Positions 13,135 to 13,138 of a DNA stretch of 13,138 nucleotides are shown here, one piece after another. A model generated the notes under the pieces. That model did not search any database, was not told where the DNA came from, and saw nothing but the letters and a program-made list of their open reading frames with translations. The stretch is from Pseudomonadota bacterium. Lineage in GTDB: Bacteria; Pseudomonadota; Gammaproteobacteria; Burkholderiales; Ferrovaceae. Position 1 is the stretch's first letter, and each line of letters starts with the position of its first letter. The position numbers and the translations under genes are program-made. Location: positions 1-13,138 of the forward strand of contig JAJZPY010000060.1 of assembly GCA_021811005.1 (NCBI GenBank), in the 5' to 3' direction.

Positions 13135-13138
13135 TTTA

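Larger units (their letters stand above)
12836..13138. other. 303-bp noncoding stretch upstream of HTH gene 3
   Basis: The open frame at 12858-13133 on the minus strand has no recognisable domain, an unusual Trp/Cys/Arg content and overlaps repeated noncoding sequence, so I treat this as noncoding. It contains the promoter-like element near gene 3, a 6-bp-arm hairpin (CTTGCC/GGCAAG, 12920-12941), repeat block B and the nested inverted repeats at 13085-13134. Confidence 0.5.

Noticed and set aside
11360..13138. CRISPR array in the noncoding tail
   Set aside because: No regularly spaced direct repeats are present. The repeated blocks occur twice at unequal distances.

Overview
The window most likely comes from a betaproteobacterium of the Burkholderiales, probably Comamonadaceae-like. 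This is inferred from the GC-rich coding sequence, the codon use and the protein families, and no rRNA or housekeeping marker is present to confirm it. It holds the 3' part of a cell-surface polysaccharide (O-antigen or capsule type) locus, an insertion sequence just upstream of that operon, and an accessory tail of small DNA-binding-protein genes.

Layout. Positions 1-134 are the C-terminal end of an unrecognised plus-strand gene. Positions 223-1301 are a complete IS5-family, IS903-group insertion sequence with 22-bp perfect terminal inverted repeats, a 9-bp target duplication and an intact DDE transposase; a second, internal copy of its right end lies 52 bp inside the outer one. From 1430 to 11348 eight genes plus a ninth form one tightly packed plus-strand operon. 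Successive genes overlap by 1 or 4 bases (ATGA, GTGA or TGATG junctions), and the only gap is 2 bp before the last gene.

How the operon works. Gmd and an Rmd-like reductase should turn GDP-D-mannose into GDP-D-rhamnose (or GDP-6-deoxy-D-talose). A phosphomannomutase and a hexose-6-phosphate mutarotase feed the GDP-mannose precursor pool. Two GT4 glycosyltransferases, the second resembling WbpZ of the Pseudomonas aeruginosa D-rhamnan pathway, would build the chain. The last three genes are a WbpV/WreQ-like reductase, a PglC-type initiating sugar-phosphate transferase and a WbpM/CapD-type membrane dehydratase. They form the set expected to make UDP-N-acetyl-6-deoxyhexosamine (QuiNAc, less likely FucNAc) and attach it to undecaprenyl phosphate. 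The transporter, polymerase or ligase, and GDP-mannose pyrophosphorylase are not in the window.

The tail (11360-13138) is convergent to the operon and lower in GC. It has three minus-strand genes for small MerR/excisionase-type helix-turn-helix proteins. Genes 1 and 3 are clear paralogues and share upstream promoter-like sequence, and a further noncoding block is repeated near both. The last 60 bp form nested inverted repeats. This paralogous array with duplicated noncoding DNA is the least explained part of the window.
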